64,000 nt of DNA from Sepiola atlantica (GCA_963556195.1 OY744537.1:24169441-24233440), one strand, 5' to 3'. Numbered from the stretch's first letter, positions 42,830 to 53,056 are shown. Made by a program: numbers and translations. Notes: generated by a model from the letters alone, not told the origin.

Positions 42830-43885
42830 ATAATAAAATACATGGAACTTGGCAAAGAACTGAAAGGAATATGGAACTGAAATAAAGAGTTAACAAAGTG
42901 GCGCCAAATTATTCCTTTGTCCATTGAAACACAGAGTTGATAAAGCATCGTCGGTCTTGAAATAAAAAGCTGATAAAGAGACACCGAATTATTCGTCCGT
43001 TCCTTGAAATACAGAGTTCTTTTGTTTCCTTTCTATCGACACGCATGTGAACGACGCGATGTTCACCACAAAACTGACGCCGTCGATAAAAAATACCCTC
43101 CTTTTATTCACCCTTCTTCGCCGCTAACTGCACCTAATTTGCATAATTCAACCCTCTCGTGATGTGGATATCGTTTCCCATAATTTAATGGCCGTGCAAC
43201 GACTACAGGAATATGAAAAAAATCACTGTAATACCAATAATTGTAGGAGTACTAGGAACAGTTCTGAAGAACCTGGAAAAAAGACTGGGCAAAATTAGAA
43301 TTTACGGTAAGATTGACACAGAAATAATAAAAACAGGAAAATTCTTGAGTGTAGAAACTAACCCACTTAACCAACCAACACCAACCAGCCATGGGTAAGT
43401 TGAAATGGAAACAGAATAAAAAATAAGAAACAAAAGAAACTGAAACTGCCAGAAATCCAATAATCTGACCCCCATCTTCCACCAAAATACACACACATAC
43501 ACACATATGTGATGGGCACCAGTTTCGGGCGATACTACGCAAAATAGTTGTGAAGCATTAAGAAGGATGGAAAGACCGAGAAGGAATAACACCAACCAGA
43601 TCTTCACTGGTAGAGTGCGCAGAGTACTGGAACTTTGGGGAGGCTTATTACCACTCAAATTGCAGAGAAGACCAACAGTCTTGTCAGCAAGAAATCAATG
43701 GTAGATGGTTGTTGCGATAACGCAAAATGATTTGCAATGCTTAGCGAAAAAAATGAATAGTGCTGGAATTTTGAGGAGACTTGTTGTCACTCAGATTCCA
43801 GACAAAACAACTTGTTATTGCCAGTGAGCAATCGCTGAAAATGACTTGTGTGAGAACTCCTAATGAGTAAGTAATAATAATAATA
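42830..43885 (+). mobile_element. R4/Dong-like C-terminal and 3' copy, interrupted
   Basis: The left piece 42837-42877 encodes KYMELGKELKGIWN. After an insertion the right piece resumes at 43208 with NMKKITVIPIIVGVLGTVLKNLEKRLGKI (43213-43398). The 3' part ends GAACTCCTAATGAGTA at about 43855 with (TAA)n and (GAA)n. The 3' region matches the other copies (ACTGGTAGAGTGCG, GACTTGTTGTCACTCAG). Confidence 0.75.
42878..43207. mobile_element. LTR-like insertion in R4 copy
   Basis: 330 bases with TGAAATAAAG at the left and CGACTACA at the right (TG...CA), flanked by GGAAC and GGAAT, a 4-base identical or 5-base near-identical target duplication. Inside, a unit with TTCCTTGAAATACAGAGTT/CATTGAAACACAGAGTT is tandemly repeated about twice. 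No protein. Confidence 0.4.
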
Positions 43886-44259
43886 ATAATAAGAAGAAGA
43901 AGAAGAAGAATAAACAACTTCTGCAACCATTTCTAATTAATAGAGGGAAAGTTATGGTCAGAAGCAATCCCCAGTATGTGAAGTAAAAAGTAAATACTTA
44001 AACTTTGCTTCTCTTTTTTGTTTCACAAACTGTATATGTTTGCTTTTACTACCCTTTTTTGTGTTATAGTGCATTGTTATTTCTAATTATGGAAGAGATA
44101 AACACTATTTCTGTGACAGGATCACAGGTAATCTAAGCGTGGGGTACAGAAGAAAGATCTGAACATTATAATTGGTAGGTGTTCCCTTAATAGCCAAATT
44201 GGGGAAAGAGGGTCCGGTCGGCATCCTGCGAATCTTGGTCCTTCTTATTTCAGGTACCA
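43886..44259. other. (TAA)n (GAA)n then no gene
   Basis: Microsatellite at 43870-43910 and then featureless sequence up to the next R4-like copy. Confidence 0.5.
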
Positions 44260-45410
44260 GAGTAAAACAGACCAAATACAGGTAAGTAAAAATGATCGAC
44301 ACAAACCAAAGACCACCCAAAGTAAGAAATGGACAACAAAGGAACACAGACTAGTAATGGAATGCTATTATAAAAGCAACTTGACACAAAGAGGTTACCT
44401 GAATCACATGAAGAACATATGGGACAGATCTGCTGACTTTCCTGCAACTAAACAGAGGATTGCAGATTAAACAAGGCACATCCTTAAAAGAGGATAGTTC
44501 ACGGAACTAGAATAATGAAAATAAGCAGAAAGATAAGTAAAACAACAGAACAGGAAAATCCTCACCCCCTGAAAGTTCACAGGTAGACACGATATAAGCA
44601 TCGAAATTACAGAAACCACATACAACAAGACTAGATCAGAAGTTTAAAGCATCACAGAAATTATGGAAGAGGACAGAACGAAACTACCATTCTTAAGGTA
44701 CGAAAACTAGAAGAAAGTAAAATCAGAAACAGAAAAAGTTAACAAACTCCTCACACATCCAAACAGAAAACATTACAGACATAAATGACCTAAGTTATGC
44801 TAGAGCCAAATCTGTAATTATAAACTAGACATAGAAGAAAAACTCTCCCAAAATAAAGTGGGCTAACAAGGCCCGGATGGGAAACTAGACTGGAATACCA
44901 AATCAATAAATTAAACTAAAGAAATAAGTTAAATGCGTGAATAAGGCTAAAGTGATCAGAAGACGATGGAAATGGAAAAATATGACTGACAAAGAATGAA
45001 ATCTGACCAAGAAACATGAAGAACTAAAGCAAAAGAGTCTAGCAAAGGAAAGCAGACTCAGCAGACACAAATCTGAGCAATACAAGAACAATAAGACTTT
45101 TGAAAGCAATGAAACTCAGTTTTACCAAAACAAACAGAGGAAGGACAAAATCAGCAGACATATCAGAGTGGATGACTAAAGGAAGAACCACATCAATACA
45201 AAAAGACAGAGATAAGGGAATAACCTGAAGCAACTCCAGACTGATAACCTGCCTACCAGCCATGTAGAAAATTTTAATGGCACAACTGATTGAAGAGATC
45301 TACCACTTCTTAATAGCCATGGACTATTCCACGACAAACAAAAAGGATGCCTGAAAGCGACGAGAGGAACAAACAACTTGCTATATACTGACCAAAAGAT
45401 CCCTAAAGAA
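44260..45410 (+). mobile_element. R4/Dong-like copy, N-terminal part
   Basis: The only copy that shows the N-terminal region. The + strand reads KKWTTKEHRLVMECYYKSN at about 44325-44381, then GYLNHMKNIWDRS and TKQRIAD. This Trp- and charge-rich stretch could form a small helical DNA-binding domain (Myb-like at a guess). Many stops follow. Lys/Glu-rich sequence continues to about 45180, then there is a jump to the RT fingers region (RLITCLPAM, 45239). The copy is broken by stops and at least one deletion. It ends before a TTC/TTA microsatellite. It has no endonuclease part. Confidence 0.7.
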
Positions 45411-45434
45411 AATAATAATCATCATCATCTTCTT

Positions 45435-45524
<90 letters not shown>

Positions 45525-45530
45525 TTGCTG
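45411..45530. repeat. (ATC)n (TTC)n (TTA)n compound microsatellite
   Basis: TTC run at about 45429-45462, TTA run at 45463-45523. Poly-Leu/Ile and poly-Asn/Lys frames here are artefacts. Confidence 0.95.
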
Positions 45531-45539
45531 TGTCTGACG

Positions 45540-46430
45540 TTTTCTGCCAGCCTGAAATCTCAGTCTCCAAGCTTGGTGGTCTTGGGGATTGATTCCATTC
45601 AAATTCCACTGTCTAAGATCCTTGTTGATGCTTTGCATCCAAGTTTTGTTGGGTTGTCAACTTTTCTCTGGCCTCCACCTCAAGCTCTCTGCATTTTCTC
45701 ATCCAGGTGTCATTCCTCTCAGTGGCCAAACCAACGTAGCTCACAGATTGTCAGGAATTCATCAAGCTTTGGTATATTCAGCCATGACAACAGAGTATCA
45801 GAATTTATATGCCGGGTCTGATCTGATCCGACATTGCATATCCATCTGATCATTGCTCTGTCATTATGCTGAAGACAGGCAAATGAGGACTGGGTGGGAG
45901 CCCAGCACTCACCCCCATACAGCATCACGCGCCTAAGACAGTTGCTATATAACCTTCTTCTGGTACTAAGAGAGATAACTCGCTATATCAGGACTGGCAA
46001 CAGTTTGCAGAACTTATGCCATGCCAATCTTATCCTACCTCTTAAAGCTAAACTTGCAACCACTTCCAGCACTCAACATATTACCAAGATAACAAAAGGA
46101 GCCCACTAATTAGAGAGGGTCGGCGTCCAACTTCACCTCAGTGTAAGTTTGGGAGTTGAGTGGGCGTGCCTGTCCCAAACATATTTCATCTTTTACACTT
46201 ATAGTTAGGGTCTGGTGACAGCTTTCTGGACAAGCCATTATGCATTTTGTGAATCTATAATGTACATAGACTGCATTTGATCCCACTCCTTTTCTGCACA
46301 CATTACATGGATATTGACTGGAATCTTTCAGCTATTGTAATTCTGGATCACTGACCATCATTTTTGTCTTTGACAGATCAACCCTTAGTCCTTTGGTTTT
46401 CATGCCATTTTTCCACATTCTTAATTTCTC
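45540..46430 (-). pseudogene. Non-LTR reverse transcriptase C-terminal remnant with zinc-finger-like segment
   Basis: On the minus strand: GLRVDLSKTKMMVSDPELQ (about 46330-46395), then PCNVCRKGVGSNAVYVHYR (about 46250-46305). ARPLNSQTYTEVKLDADPL follows (46110-46160). Then VMLYGGECWAPTQSSF and HNDRAMIRWICNV (45719-45928), ending in LRWFGH. This is the usual order at the end of RTE/CR1-type ORFs of marine invertebrates. The CxxC with GVGSN is the start of a cysteine finger whose later cysteines are partly lost. Stops and frameshifts are frequent. It is a dead 5'-truncated copy. Confidence 0.8.
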
Positions 46431-47089
46431 AAGTCATTAGAAATTAGTTTTTAAATTTATCGCTGAACATAAAGCTTTTCTTCTTTTTTTTTTTTGAGTA
46501 GGTTAAAAAGCATAAGAATCTCCAATAAAATATATATCTTACAGCAAATATCGTGCCGGGAAAAAAACAAAACAAGAAAATGCATTTACTTATGTTTCGT
46601 TTCACCATATTTTTTTAAGTACTCCCAGGATAAATCTTTTTTTATATCTAACATCAGGGTGTCAGATTTGTTGACGTGCATTTTTCGTAACATCTGGGTA
46701 CCGAGCTGTCTTGCTGAGATCAATAGTTTAAGAGCAGAAAGTTTTGCAGTAACGTTTTTTCTCACATTTTTTTTTATGTGTTGCACCTTTAAACTGACGA
46801 AGAAGACATGAAAGTTCTTGCAGTTTTATTATTTATGCATCTATCGGCGTCAACATTCTGTTAGAAAAATGTTAGGATCACAAGTTTGGATCACAAAGTT
46901 GCGTGTTTACTGGTTTGTTTGTTTTTTTTTTAGAAAGATGCGTGTTCGTATCACGCCAAGGTTACAAACTTTTAGTGGTTTTGTCGATTGGTCTGAAAAA
47001 ATGTCAGGATGAAGAAAGCCATTTTGTAGAGTTAGCCGTGTCTGGACGTATCTGACTGGAATTTAATATTGAATAATAAAAGGGTCACC
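46431..47089. other. No gene recognised
   Basis: AT-rich. A 105-residue + frame (46494-46811) overlaps a minus frame and has no domain. Confidence 0.4.
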
Positions 47090-47345
47090 ATCTTCCACGG
47101 AAAACAGCAACATCTCCACTAAAACATAAATCAACTTTATTCAAAGGGAACACTGGAATATAAAGAGTTGTTCAGCAGACTGGTTTTTGTCAAAAACACA
47201 ATGTGGTATCCTGGAGTTCCATCTCGTCTGGCCGCTTCTGGAAAAGGATGAGAACAGTATAGGACGTCTTGTCGTCACAAAATCTAATCGAGAATTGACT
47301 TGTCTCTTCGTGCCAACGAGGTGGTCGGAAATCAGTAGGCTTTGA
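47090..47345 (-). mobile_element. LTR-like interspersed repeat, copy 4
   Basis: On the minus strand: CTTTATATTCCAG, then TTTGAATAAAGTTGATTTATG and TGGTGACCC. It matches the copies at 6533, 7125 and 12030 in order and spacing, including ACAAGACGTC(C/A)TAT shared with 7125-7480. The TATA-like and AATAAA-like words are kept. Confidence 0.5.
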
Positions 47346-47439
47346 GTGCGCATGTCAGTGGTGCACTATTCGCCTGTGTATCAATATGCCTGTTTATGCC
47401 GACCGTACTAAAACTCAACATTACGTAAGATATTGCACA

Positions 47440-47572
47440 TACACACAAACAAAATAGATTTGTCATGCAACTGCTACAGGTCCATTCATATTGATTTGAA
47501 TCTTTTAGCTGTTGTATTTCTGGTCCACTGATCATCACTGAGCTCTTCTTTTGTCCAGGATTAAAGAACGAG
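47440..47572 (-). pseudogene. Second scrap of the RTE/CR1-type RT family
   Basis: Minus strand reads KKSSVMISGPEIQQLKDSNQ then Y-W-C, matching KMMVSDPELQ-LKDSSQYPC in the copy at 45540-46430. It is only about 130 bases and abuts an R4-like copy. Confidence 0.65.
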
Positions 47573-48520
47573 GAAACTAATAACCAAACCAGAATGCAAT
47601 GCACCCGAAGGATGATACTGACTAACTCTACGTAAAATGGAAAGGAGGAAGAGGACTGGTAAATATTGAAGATTGCATGAATGATGTGATAAAAGGATAA
47701 TAAAAATATAGGTGCTTATTTAGATTAGGACCCGAGCTAACTTTGACCCCATCATTAGGGTTAGGGTCAGAGTGGGGGTTAGGGTTAGGGTTAGGGTTAG
47801 AGTTAGAGTTAGAGTTAGAGTTAGGGTTAGGGTTAGGGTTAGGGTCAAAGTTAGCTCGGATCCTAATCTGATAAAGTATCAAAATATATAATACAAAGTG
47901 GCTGATTACCACTGCCAAAAGCACCACCAAAGTAAACAATACGGAAAGCAGTGAAACAGGAAACAAAAAGTGAAAAAAAAGAAAAATGGGAAGTGAAGCA
48001 GCTACATGCAAGATTAATAAGACTGGACAAAGAAATAGTTCATGAAAACACATGGACATGGCTACAGAAAGGACACTTGAACACTACTGACAGCCGTACA
48101 AAACAACCCAATCAGTACAAACTACATAACAAAATCCATGAATAAAAGTAAATGTAGACTCGGTGGACAAAGAGACAGAATGGTAAATCACATAATAAGT
48201 GAATGCAGCAAACTAGCCCAAAAGGAATACAAAAAATAAAAAAACAGACGTGACTGAGTTGGGAAGGTAGTTCACTGAAAACTGTGCAAACGTCTGCACT
48301 TTGAACATGCAGACAAATGCTACTAACACAAACCGGGGCCAGTGTTCGAAAAATTAAAACATAAAATCCTCCGAGACATGGAAATACAAAGGACAAAACT
48401 CATCCAAGCAAGGAGATCTACTGTAATACCAATAATTGTAGGAACAGTAGGGGCACTTCCGAAAAACCCGAAAAAAAAAAAATAGGAGAAATTGGAATTA
48501 AAGGGAGGATTTAGACCATA
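47573..48520 (+). mobile_element. R4/Dong-like fragment hosting a MITE
   Basis: Encodes NAMHPKDDTD, then GGRGLVNIEDC up to about 47700. After the insertion 47711-47880 plus its duplicated target it continues with ENTWTWLQKGHLN, CRLGGQRDRMVNHIISECSK and PIIVGTVGALPKNP. The second cysteine of the zinc motif is Gly here and frames are broken at many points. The 3' end with TAA is absent. Confidence 0.8.
47711..47880. mobile_element. 170-bp MITE with telomere-like (TTAGGG)n core and 8-bp target duplication
   Basis: Terminal inverted repeats of about 40 bases: left GGTGCTTATTTAGATTAGGACCCGAGCTAACTTTGACCCC and right, reversed, GATACTTTATCAGATTAGGATCC then GAGCTAACTTTGACCC. The flanks AAAATATA at 47703-47710 and 47881-47888 are an exact 8-base duplication, as made by hAT-type and some other transposases. 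The interior is TTAGGG/TTAGAG repeats (about 47755-47843). A related terminus is at 62429-62470. Confidence 0.8.
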
Positions 48521-48640
48521 CAATGCACACATGAAAATAAATGCATATTAACATATTGCTTGGGCATAAGGATTCCATATATGGTCATTAAATGAATCAC
48601 ACACACAGTTAAAAATTATATATATATATATATATATATA
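48521..48640. other. Spacer ending in (TA)n
   Basis: TA run at 48618-48640 forms the left target flank of the mariner element. Confidence 0.6.
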
Positions 48641-49837
48641 CAAGACCTGTCTAAAAAGTATCCGACCTTAGGCCAGAAAAAATGTTTCAAATATCTGACG
48701 TGATTGAGACCCTAATCCCCTTCAGAGTAGGCCTCTTGTGCTTGCACACACTTAGCCCACCATCCACTGCCAGAAACACCTGGAAGTTTTCTTTTGGAAT
48801 GGTGTTCATCTCTGCCGTCGTGTTCCTCATCATCTCTTCTCTAGTATCAAAATGGGAACCTTTCAGTGGTGTCTTCAATTTCGAAATAACCAGAAGTCGC
48901 AAAGAGCCATGTCTGGAGAGTAGAGAGGTTGGCGAACGACTGGAATTCCATGTTTGGCCAAGAAATGTTGGATCAATTGGGATGAATGTGCGGAGGCGTT
49001 GTTGTGATGCAGTTACCAGTTTTTTGCCGTCCACATGTCTGGACTTTTGCACCGAACTTCATCAAGGAGACGCTAGAGAACATCTTGATAGTACTCCTTT
49101 GTCACTGTTTGTTCTTCTGGTGCGTATTCGTGATGCACAATTCCACGGATATCAAAGAAGACAGTCAGCATCACCTTGATTTTGCTTTGCACCTGTCGCG
49201 CTTTTTTTGGCCTTGGAGACTCGGGATGCTTCCATTGCGACGACTGTCTTTTTGTTCCTGGGTCATTACCGTACACCCATGACTCATCTCCAGTTATCAC
49301 GGTGTTCAGAAACCCAGGATCAGTGTTGGTAGTTTCCAGAAGGTCCTGTGCAACTTGAAACCAGAGGTCCTTTTGTTCCTGTGAAAACAACTTGGACACA
49401 AATTTCACAGCCACTCTGTGCATGTTCAAATCATCACACAAAATTGCATGTGCAGAATCTTTACTCACTCCGACCTTCTGGGCGATCTCTCGCACAATTG
49501 AACGACGATCTTCCATCACAAAATTTTGCAACCTCTCAACAACAGCTGCACTCCGAGCAGTTTGAGGGCCCACCAGAACGCTGGTCACTCTCCGCTAATG
49601 TGCAGCTATTTTTAAATCAGTTGAACCACTCCTTAATTTGTGTTACACCCATGTCATCTTCTCCAAACACCTGCTGAATCATACAAATTGTTTTGCTCAG
49701 CAAATAACGGACAGGAAAGCTGCAATAAAATTCACACATGCGCATGAAGGTGTCTTCCTTCATTGTGTAGAGTGGCGCTGCCCTATCATCTCTATTTCGC
49801 ACGGAAAAAAATAACGGTCGGATGCTTTTTAGACAGG

Positions 49838-49842
<5 letters not shown>
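48641..49842 (-). mobile_element. Mariner transposon with both ends (about 1.2 kb)
   Basis: The left end has CCTGTCTAAAAAGTATCCGACC (48646-48667). The right end has the reverse complement GGTCGGATGCTTTTTAGACAGG (49816-49837), one mismatch. Both ends lie in TA microsatellites, so the TA target duplication is hidden in them. Coding strand is minus, covering 48690-49790. Length is close to the usual 1.3 kb of mariners. The transposase is broken (see separate entry), so this copy is immobile unless helped. Confidence 0.9.
48690..49802 (-). pseudogene. Mariner transposase, frameshifted, second catalytic Asp lost
   Basis: N-terminal part 49617-49802 contains EDTFMRMCEFYCSFPV (helix-turn-helix start) and ends VTQIKEWFN with a stop. 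The middle part 49073-49588 contains the winged region (EIAQKVGVSKDSAHAIL) and ITGDESWVYG with the first catalytic Asp at residue 101, then SQWKHPESPRPKKARQVQ. The C-terminal part reads in shifted frames. The second catalytic motif is HHNNASAH where family members have HDNAPAH, so the Asp is Asn. The third is YSPDMALCDFW, Asp kept. At least two frameshifts and the D-to-N change mark it dead. The transposase would cut and paste at TA sites. Confidence 0.85.

Positions 49843-49904
<62 letters not shown>
49843..49904. repeat. (TA)n microsatellite
   Basis: About 31 TA units, right flank of the mariner element. Confidence 0.95.
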
Positions 49905-49908
<4 letters not shown>

Positions 49909-50327
49909 AAAGAAGCTTTGAGTTATTTTAAACAAAAAGAAAAAAAAGAAAAAGAAAGGAAAATGCAATTTGAATTCCAAGAGAAACTAACTAAATCCAA
50001 GATATTGCAGACTTAACATTCGTTGGAAAATTCATAACAGTGAAACAAAAACAGGAGACCTTAATGTAAGCGTCTAATATTAACACGGGGATCATCAGCT
50101 GTTTACCATGTAACTGTTTCGGAGATTTAAAAACAGGACAGTTATAATATTCATGGTTCTCCAATGGTACTGATCAAACTACCATTTCCCCAATAATCAA
50201 GTGTCGAAATAATGCAGCTTAAAATTTCACTAATATATACATAAATAAATAATAATGATAATAAAATAATAATAATATATTACCCTTAATACTACCGTTT
50301 GATATGCTAATTTGCATATCAAATAAA

Positions 50328-50328
<1 letters not shown>
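49905..50328. other. No gene recognised
   Basis: AT-rich sequence without features. Confidence 0.4.
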
Positions 50329-50390
<62 letters not shown>

Positions 50391-50439
50391 ATCCAAACAT
50401 TAAACCCAAGAACCATTCTGCGATATGGTAGCTAGCAAT

Positions 50440-50488
<49 letters not shown>
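50329..50488. repeat. (TAA)n and (TA)n microsatellites
   Basis: TAA run at about 50329-50388 with no R4 3' end beside it, i.e. an unoccupied possible target, and a TA run at 50443-50487. Confidence 0.9.
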
Positions 50489-50493
<5 letters not shown>

Positions 50494-51524
50494 TGAAAAC
50501 TATATGTTACATGTTTCAGAATCGTATCGTGGTTTTACCAAGATGGGCTGACTTTTAAAATTTTTTAAATGTCTATACCCAAAAGGAATCGTCAGTGTAC
50601 TAAAGCGAGATCAAAAAACAAAATGAGAAATGGCGTTTGTGTTCGTCGTTAAAAAAACGGTGCATCACTGAAGTGTCTCTTTGGTAAAAGTATATTCATT
50701 GGGATAAATTGAGTTTTATTTTATTTATTATTTATAGTTTTGTATTTTAAAAAGGTCTTTATTTTATTCTACTAAGTGTTTTATTTAATTATTTATTGTT
50801 AGTTTGATATTTTTTATTTTAAAAGGGTTACATTTTAAAGATCGTCTATAGACCACAGGAGATCTTCGGTGTCTTCTAAAATGAAAACAGAGGAGGGGTT
50901 GAATTCATCGTTTAAAACGGTGTATTACTGAAGTTTCCTTTTGAAGAAGCTACCGGGAGTCAATTGTATGTGTTTGATGTGATTCATTGAGTTTTATTTT
51001 ATTTATTATTTATTTTACCTATAGTTTTGTGTTTTAAAGGGTTTTATTTTATTCAGTGTTTTATTTACTTATTTATTTATTTGTAGTTTTGTATTTCAAA
51101 GATCGTTCCGAAAAAAAACATAACCAAAGGTGGATGGCGTCTTAATTTATTGTTTAAAACGGGGCATTGTTGACGTGTCCCTTTGAAGGAAGTACTAGGC
51201 CAGGGTTAAATATAATATATGGGTCTTAATCGTAATTAAGTTTTATTAAAATTAATTTAATTATTTATTATGGGTGTTGTCTGTTTTACCGCTTCAAAGG
51301 TGTGTCTATTTTTAGAGATAATTGTGTGGCATAGTTTATTGATTAGGCTCTGGTTGGGATATATTAAGATTTTTATTTATTATTTCTCATTATTTATAGC
51401 TTTGTATTTTTTTTTTCAAAAATTATTTTCATAAAATATTTTTATAATATTTTTTATATATGGGGGATCTGTATTTAAGTGGATTAATGGAAGGAGGTTG
51501 GGGTGGGATGTAAGAATGTAAGAA
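50489..51524. other. No gene; loose 250-bp similarity blocks
   Basis: The words GAGTTTTATTTTATTTATTATTTAT, CGTTTAAAACGG and AAAGATCGT recur at roughly 250-base spacing (50710, 50985 and 51240; 50910 and 51150; 50838 and 51098), suggesting an old tandem repeat. It lies downstream of the minus-strand Penelope fragment and may be its 3' flank. Confidence 0.45.
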
Positions 51525-52335
51525 TCAGAGGATGAAAGGGGAAGACAACTCATATCTGTTGTTCAAAGTTGGATGAAATTTCGAGATTAGAATAGCTTCC
51601 GAAATTCGAAGCTGACCGACATTGCAGACAGAGTTTAGAATGCGGACACTAATAGAGCGATGTATGTTGCCACATGATATTAAGTGTTTGTGGAAGGAAG
51701 AAATGTGGGTGTTAAGATGTTCTTTAATGCGTTGGTGCAGAGGCCTAATGGTGCTACCGATGTAGAACTTATGACACTTAGCGCATTGTAGGTTGTACAC
51801 CGTATAGGTGCGGAAGCAGAGGCCAGAGTTGGGGATGGGGCAATTAGCTAGAGAGCAGGGGTCCGGGGTGTAGTGGCTTTTTTTGGACAAATGTTGTCGG
51901 AGAGAAGTGCCTGTGTGGGAGAGTTGTATGTTAAGGTTCTCACTACGTATGGCATTGCGGATAGTGGAAGTGATACGGTCGCTAAAGAAGGGGAGCTTAA
52001 GGAAGCAAGTGTTGGTGAGAGTGTGGTGTCTACGTCTTTTGGTGTTATTGAGGATGGATATGGTAGTGAGGGGGGAAACCGTTGGTTAATAAGGTCTGGT
52101 GGAAGGCTTTGGTGTGTGTTGTTTTGTTGGTAGTGGATGAGCATTTGTCCTGTATGTGGGTGATTTCGGGGTGCGCGAAACTGATTTTAGATTTGAGGGG
52201 TAATGCGGATTTGTAGTGGATGAAAAGGTTCCTGCAGGCGGGTTTTCTATAGAAGGTGGTGTGAAGGGATCCGTCGTCATTTATGCTAAGTTAAAAGTCT
52301 AGGAGTGAGAGAGAGCCTGAGGTGTTGGGATGTTC
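51525..52335 (-). pseudogene. Penelope-like element fragment with GIY-YIG endonuclease
   Basis: On the minus strand the sequence starts at about 52310 with SLSLLDF and FYRKPACRNLFIHYKSALP (end of RT domain and thumb of Penelope-like elements). Broken frames follow and then the clean frame 51525-51890. There, TVYNLQCAKCHKFYIGST and a following HQRIKEHLN form the GIY-YIG nuclease core, with Arg of RxxxH kept. A CxxxxCP-NSGLC cysteine cluster precedes it, as in the linker of this group. One stop (after LLDF) and two or more frameshifts make it dead. The protein would reverse-transcribe and integrate the element. Confidence 0.8.
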
Positions 52336-52670
52336 GATGGCATTCTGTCAACAACAGTTGATTCCATCAGTGCATCTCTTTCGTTTTTTCGACCATTCGG
52401 TCGTTAATTTTTGGTCTTTTGATTATGAAAGTTTTTCTTTCGAAAATTTAAGATTACCTTATTCCGGAACTTTATTTGCCTGACAGTAACCACGTTTTTA
52501 TTTACTGTTCCGGTATTTAATCTGTTTTACGTGAAATATTAATAAATTGATTTGAGATTCCATTCTTGTTTTCTCTTCTCGTTTGTTTTTGTTCACCTTC
52601 TCCACCTTCCGGTACCTATATCACATTGCTCCAGCCTCGGATTACAAACCTACACTTATATATATATATA
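52336..52670. other. No gene recognised
   Basis: TC/AT-rich flank. TA run at 52657-52670 is the left target of the next MITE. Confidence 0.45.
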
Positions 52671-53056
52671 CAGGGTGGGCCAAAATAAGGGTCCTATCTT
52701 TAAATTTGAATAACTTGAATTTAAATAACTTCCACAAAATAAAAGTTAAACTCACCAAACTTTATGTGTGTGTAGACTGACCCTTCCGAGATTTTTTGAA
52801 ATAAACAAAACAAATTTTAGCCGAAAAACACTTCTTAAGACTTACAAAAACTAAAGTATTGTTTTTTACACTGTTTTGAGTTTTTTTAAGCAAAAATAAT
52901 GTTTTCTAAATGAGGGTACGTTCCTTAGGGCTAATACGGCTCATGCTTGCTTCGGAAGGGGTCCTTTACTTATTCTAAAAAAAAAAAATTAAAAAAATCA
53001 ATAAATAAAAAAGTTATGAATTTTTAAAAATAGGACCCTTATTTTTGCCCACCCTG
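52671..53056. mobile_element. 386-bp MITE with 27-bp inverted ends in TA repeat
   Basis: Left end CAGGGTGGGCCAAAATAAGG then GTCCTAT; right end is its reverse complement ATAGGACCC then TTATTTTTGCCCACCCTG, one mismatch. TA runs on both sides fit the mariner-type TA target, and CAGGGTG is the same start as the MITE at 22155 and the element at 8376. No transposase sequence was recognised inside. Confidence 0.85.

Noticed and set aside
47755..47843. TTAGGG run as a true telomere or fusion point
   Set aside because: It lies inside a small element with inverted ends and an 8-bp target duplication, so transposition explains it better.
48682..49677. Plus-strand frames of up to 165 residues
   Set aside because: They are antisense shadows of the minus-strand mariner transposase.
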